The notes beneath the pieces are model-generated. The model had not been told where the DNA came from. It was given only the letters and a program-made list of their open reading frames with translations, and made no database searches. Of a stretch of DNA of 64,000 nucleotides, positions 60,823 through 64,000 are shown piece by piece. Origin of the DNA: CFX2 sp014338005 (lineage in GTDB: Bacteria > Chloroflexota > Anaerolineae > Aggregatilineales > Phototrophicaceae); the NCBI GenBank assembly GCA_030263555.1, contig SZPE01000004.1, positions 1 through 64,000 of the forward strand. The letters are read 5' to 3'. The translations under genes and the position numbers were made by a program. Within the stretch, counting starts at the first letter, position 1. Every line of letters begins with the position of its first letter.

Positions 60823-61773
60823 TTAACTCACCGCTTCACGAACGGCGGCCAGCTGCCCGGCAGACCCCAGTTTTTCCGACTTGTGAACGATAAACCGGGC
60901 GTACTCGTCTACAAAAATTGCCCCCGGCTTACGAAAGTCAAATTCCGCCGGCTGGTCGCGGAAGTATTCGCGGTGTACCCGCGTCCAGACCAGCCGCCCG
61001 TCGGTGTCAATATTGACTTTGGTTACGCCCAGCGACGCCGCGCGCTGGAACTCGTTTTCGTCCACGCCGCGCGCCGACGGGTCCAGCGCGCCGCCGGCAG
61101 CATTAATGCGCTGCACTTCTTCCTGCGGCACGGAACTTGACCCGTGCATCACCAGCGGCAGGCCGGGCAGCTTCTGCTGAATGGCGGCGATGCGGTCAAA
61201 ATGTAACGACTGCTGCCCTTTAAACTTGTACGCGCCATGACTGGTTCCGATGGCGACCGCCAGGCTGTCGCAGCCGGTCTGTTCCACGAACGCTTTCGCC
61301 TCATCAGGGTCGGTGAGCATGGCGTGTTTTTCATCCAGCGCGATGTCTTCTTCCACGCCGCCCAGCATTCCCAGTTCGGCCTCGACCGAGATGCCGCGCG
61401 CGTGGGCGCGTTCGACCACCCGCCGCGTGATCGCCACATTCTGCGCGAACGGCTCGTGCGAGGCATCAATCATCACCGACGAATAAAAGCCGGAATCAAT
61501 GCACGAATAACAGGTGGCTTCGTCTCCGTGATCGAGATGAACGGCGTAAATCGCGTCGGGGTAAAGCTGTTCGGCGGCGCGGATGATCGCCTCGATCATA
61601 GGGATGCCGGCGTATTTGCGCGCGCCTTTGGAAATCTGGATGATGAAAGGCGCCTGCGCCTCCATATGCCCTTTGAAGAGTCCCAATGCCTGTTCCATGT
61701 TGTTGATGTTATACGCGCCGACAGCGTATTTTCCATAAGCAACGCGGAAAAGCGCGTCTGTGGTGACGATCAT
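60823..61773 (-). CDS. class II fructose-bisphosphate aldolase family protein
   Basis: This 316-residue zinc aldolase is of the FbaA/GatY group. Motifs are AYGKYAVGAYNINNMEQALG, AVHLDHGDEATCYSCIDSGF (zinc His and catalytic Asp), VEAELGMLGGVEED, IGTSHGAYKFKG and LVMHGSSSVPQEEV (zinc His), and VNIDTDGRL for phosphate. An AAGGAG site precedes the start. It may be glycolytic or use tagatose-bisphosphate; this cannot be settled from sequence. A terminator separates it from pdxS. Confidence 0.93.
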   Translation of the reverse strand: MIVTTDALFRVAYGKYAVGAYNINNMEQALGLFKGHMEAQAPFIIQISKGARKYAGIPMIEAIIRAAEQLYPDAIYAVHLDHGDEATCYSCIDSGFYSSVMIDASHEPFAQNVAITRRVVERAHARGISVEAELGMLGGVEEDIALDEKHAMLTDPDEAKAFVEQTGCDSLAVAIGTSHGAYKFKGQQSLHFDRIAAIQQKLPGLPLVMHGSSSVPQEEVQRINAAGGALDPSARGVDENEFQRAASLGVTKVNIDTDGRLVWTRVHREYFRDQPAEFDFRKPGAIFVDEYARFIVHKSEKLGSAGQLAAVREAVS

Positions 61774-61869
61774 GGTTTTAGCTCCTTAAACCAGGATAAA
61801 GATACGGGGCGATTCAACCACAAAGCCGCACCCCCCGCAAGCAGGATAGGCTCATATGGCCTGAACATA

Positions 61870-61902
61870 AAACGGGCGTGCCGGTTTCGGATACGCCCGT
61901 TT
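61870..61902 (-). terminator. terminator of pdxS
   Basis: A perfect 10-base stem, AAACGGGCGT with ACGCCCGTTT, is followed on the minus strand by TTATG after TTT. It lies between pdxS and the aldolase gene, both on the minus strand. Confidence 0.75.
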
Positions 61903-61924
61903 GTGAACCTGCTGTGTTCTGCCG

Positions 61925-62836
61925 CTACCAGCCGCGCCCGGCGATTTTGTCGCCTTCCGGCATGGTCGTCACGTTGATGCCCACCATCGGCTCGCCCAGC
62001 GCGCGGCTGACGTTGAGCAGCACCTCCGGGTTGTCGAAGTGTGTTACGGCCTCGACAATCGCTTTGGCGCGTTTGGCCGGGTCGCCGCTTTTGAAGATGC
62101 CGGAGCCGACAAACACGCCGTCCATGCCAAGCTGCATCATCAGGGCGGCGTCGGCGGGGGTCGCCACACCCCCAGCGGCGAAGTTGACCACCGGCAGGCG
62201 GCCAAGCTGCGCCGTTTCTTTCACCAGTTCGTAGGGCGCCTGGATGTTTTTGGCATAGGTGAACAGTTCATCATCGTCCATGCTGGTCAGGCGGCGGATT
62301 TCGCCCTGTACGGCGCGGGCGTGCCGAACCGCTTCCACCACATCGCCCGTGCCGGCTTCGCCTTTGGTGCGGATCATGGCCGCGCCTTCGGACACGCGGC
62401 GCAGGGCCTCGCCCAGGTTGCGGCAGCCGCACACAAACGGCACTTTAAATTTGTGTTTGTTGATGTGGTGTTCTTCATCGGCGGGGGTTAATACTTCGCT
62501 TTCGTCAATATAATCAATGCCCAGCGCCTCTAAAATCTGCGCCTCGACGAAGTGACCGATGCGTACCTTCGCCATCACCGGGATGGTGACGGCCTTCATG
62601 ATCTGCTCGATCATATCCGGGTCGCTCATCCGCGCCACCCCGCCCTGAGCGCGAATATCCGCCGGGACGCGCTCCAGCGCCATCACCGCACACGCGCCGG
62701 CGTCCTCCGCGATTTTGGCGTGTTCCGGCGTCACCACGTCCATAATCACGCCGCCTTTAAGCATCTGCGCCAGCCCGCGTTTGACGGTTTCGGTGCCGGT
62801 TTGTTTTCCATTATCATGCACGCCGTTGGTTGTCAT
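61925..62836 (-). CDS. pdxS: pyridoxal 5'-phosphate synthase subunit PdxS
   Basis: PdxS makes PLP from ribose-5-phosphate, glyceraldehyde-3-phosphate and ammonia from PdxT. The 303 residues are the usual length. Motifs are VIMDVVTPEHAKIAEDAGA (first active-site region), the catalytic lysine in VMAKVRIGHFVEAQIL, FVCGCRNLGEALRR, MIRTKGEAGTGDVVEAVRH (second Lys and phosphate site) and FAAGGVATPADAALMM. An AAAGGGA lies upstream. Its partner pdxT is at 42343. Confidence 0.97.
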   Translation of the reverse strand: MTTNGVHDNGKQTGTETVKRGLAQMLKGGVIMDVVTPEHAKIAEDAGACAVMALERVPADIRAQGGVARMSDPDMIEQIMKAVTIPVMAKVRIGHFVEAQILEALGIDYIDESEVLTPADEEHHINKHKFKVPFVCGCRNLGEALRRVSEGAAMIRTKGEAGTGDVVEAVRHARAVQGEIRRLTSMDDDELFTYAKNIQAPYELVKETAQLGRLPVVNFAAGGVATPADAALMMQLGMDGVFVGSGIFKSGDPAKRAKAIVEAVTHFDNPEVLLNVSRALGEPMVGINVTTMPEGDKIAGRGW

Positions 62837-63057
62837 CGGTTTTCCCTTTCCTTCTCATCGAGGGCAGGCCGCATACATGCCCCACCCACAGCCTATGACG
62901 GTTATTTACTGCCAGAATAGCCCTCGCCCCCGGCAGCGAGTATGTCCATTTAAGTCCATTATATCCAAGTTATGTATAAAGAATCTAACCCAAGCTCCCG
63001 TGCGACCCGCGAAAGCCGGGTGTATACTAAAACAATCGTTAAAAGCGTGTAATACCG
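62837..63057. other. divergent intergenic region of pdxS and cheW-like gene
   Basis: The region is A/T-rich in its middle. A TATACT (63023-63028) faces the CheW gene, and a TATAAT on the minus strand (about 62964-62959) faces pdxS, but neither has a good -35. GTCCATT occurs twice (62944-62950 and 62954-62960). Confidence 0.35.
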
Positions 63058-63645
63058 ATGCTCCAAAAACCCGGTTCGATTGATTGGGAAGCCGTCTGGA
63101 AAAGCCTGAACTGGGACGACGCGCAGCGCCAGCAGGCCGCCGAACGCGAACGCCTGCGCCAGCGCGCCCACCAGTATGCCGCGCCGGCGGCGCAAGCCCC
63201 CACACCGGAGGACAGCCGTTCGCTGCTGACCTTCACCCTGGGCCACGAACGCTACGGCGTGGACGTGATGCTGGTGCGCGGCGTGCGGGCGGTGGCAAAA
63301 ATCGCGCGGCTTCCGGGCGTGCCGGCTTTTTACCGGGGCGTTACCAACGTGCGCGGACGCATTATCACCGTTATGGATTTGCGATATTTTTTCGACATCA
63401 GCATCGAGCCTGAAGCCCTTCCCCCCGGCGAGATGGTGATCGTGCGGTCGAATGACCTGGAAATCGGCCTGCTGGCCCACCAGGTCAACGGCATCAGCGC
63501 CGTCTCGCCGGCGGCCATCAGGCCGGTGGAGCATATGCCGTATATGGCGGGTTTGACCGACGAGCGGGTAATCGTCCTCCAGATGGCCTGGCTGCTGGCG
63601 GACGAACGTTTGATAGTGGGGAGCGCAACCAGTAGTGGACAGTAA
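63058..63645 (+). CDS. CheW-like domain protein
   Basis: This 195-residue protein has an N-terminal 50-residue extension (charged, Ala-rich helix) and a CheW domain: LLTFTLGHERYGVDVMLVRGVR, ARLPGVPAFYRGVTNVRGRI, IITVMDLRYFF and EIGLLAHQVNGISAVS. It couples chemoreceptors to CheA. It lies four bases upstream of a probable receptor gene; no CheA is in the window. Confidence 0.9.
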   Translation: MLQKPGSIDWEAVWKSLNWDDAQRQQAAERERLRQRAHQYAAPAAQAPTPEDSRSLLTFTLGHERYGVDVMLVRGVRAVAKIARLPGVPAFYRGVTNVRGRIITVMDLRYFFDISIEPEALPPGEMVIVRSNDLEIGLLAHQVNGISAVSPAAIRPVEHMPYMAGLTDERVIVLQMAWLLADERLIVGSATSSGQ

Positions 63646-63649
63646 AACC

Positions 63650-64000
63650 ATGACCGACACAATCGAAACCGACCGAACCGCCCCGATGATGGCGGCCATG
63701 ACCAGCGGCTCCAGCCTGGCGATGGCCGCCGCAGCCGCCCTGCCGGTGCTGTTCATGGGGCTGACGATGGACGCCGACTCATCCTTCCTGCTTTTATGGT
63801 CGGTCGGCTCGCTGCTCGGCGGCTGGGTGGCCGGCATCGCCATCCACATGGTCACGCGCCCGCGCGCCGGCCACGTTTTGAACGACTACGTGCAAACCCT
63901 GGAGCAGGTCGTCCGGGGGGATTTGCGCCAGCGGTTAAATACGCAGATCGCCGCCCGCAGCAGCGAGGAAAAAACGCTCGTCCGGCTGGGCAGCGCCATC
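63650..64000 (+). CDS. probable chemoreceptor, partial
   Basis: The gene runs off the right edge, so only 117 residues are visible. After a short N-terminus come two hydrophobic segments close together (residues about 25-40 and 45-62, ending AGIAIHMV) and a hydrophilic stretch resembling a HAMP linker (VLNDYVQTLEQVVRGDLRQRLN). With only a few residues between helices, there is no large sensor domain outside. It follows the CheW gene by four bases, which supports a methyl-accepting protein. It could also be a histidine kinase. Confidence 0.65.
   Translation, partial: MTDTIETDRTAPMMAAMTSGSSLAMAAAAALPVLFMGLTMDADSSFLLLWSVGSLLGGWVAGIAIHMVTRPRAGHVLNDYVQTLEQVVRGDLRQRLNTQIAARSSEEKTLVRLGSAI

Noticed and set aside
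62959..63855. 298-residue minus-strand frame over cheW and the receptor start
   Set aside because: Antisense to a CheW domain with conserved residues.

Overview
This 64 kb window is a high-GC stretch of bacterial chromosome with dense genes, short intergenic gaps and no rRNA, phage or transposase genes. The gene content points to a member of the Chloroflexota, probably Anaerolineae-like. Evidence includes the SCO1664 / DUF3090 / MSMEG_4193-type phosphatase trio, a fused rhamnulose-phosphate aldolase/lactaldehyde dehydrogenase with a DeoR regulator, Thr-Pro-rich spacers in membrane-anchored proteins, a zinc-ribbon FHA protein beside a roadblock protein, and a LuxR/NB-ARC/TPR regulator. The assignment is inferred from gene content, not from a marker-gene tree.

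Layout. 0-3 kb: a corrinoid-type ABC importer (permease and binding protein) behind a promoter, a cobalamin riboswitch and a terminator. 3-11 kb: a frameshifted alkyltransferase-like gene, a large glycosyltransferase, FHA and roadblock proteins, trmD, and a small PLAT/lipoprotein cluster. 11-14.5 kb: a membrane glycosyltransferase coupled to a cellulose-synthase-like GT2. 14.6-26.5 kb: two related membrane-anchored proteins, an iron alcohol dehydrogenase, the SCO1664 trio, an epimerase, a phosphoesterase, a methyltransferase, an MFS carrier, AzlCD, Nudix, and an ECF sigma/anti-sigma pair. A tRNA-Leu(CAA) lies at 26.6 kb.

26.8-42.2 kb is a sugar catabolic region centred on L-rhamnose. It holds a class II aldolase with a PfkB kinase, a HAD phosphatase bracketed by two palindromic repeats, rhaI, a DeoR regulator, fused rhaD/dehydrogenase, rhaB, a two-domain peptidoglycan hydrolase, a ribose-type ABC importer and a second class II aldolase. 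Three promoters here carry the same 16-bp direct-repeat motif near the predicted start of transcription, which looks like the DeoR operator.

42.2-43.5 kb has pdxT, preceded by a long hairpin, and a very acidic small protein with an apparent frameshift. pdxS lies about 19 kb away at 62 kb. 43.5-54.4 kb is an exopolysaccharide cluster: a Wzz/BY-kinase-like protein with a C-terminal DNA-binding-like domain, a Wzy-like polymerase, an Asp-box protein, a small DMT carrier, an FAD oxidoreductase, two GT4 enzymes and a WbaP-like initiating transferase. It is followed by an L,D-transpeptidase. 56-64 kb has a DUF2917 protein facing a large LuxR-type regulator, an AEC carrier, class II FBP aldolase, pdxS, CheW and the start of a probable chemoreceptor.

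The strongest candidates for something new are the BY-kinase/HTH fusion, the shared operator geometry in the rhamnose regulon, the repeat-bracketed HAD gene, and the paired membrane-anchored proteins at 14.7-16.0 kb. Two single-base frameshifts (near 3312 and 43244) should be checked against raw reads before being treated as biology.
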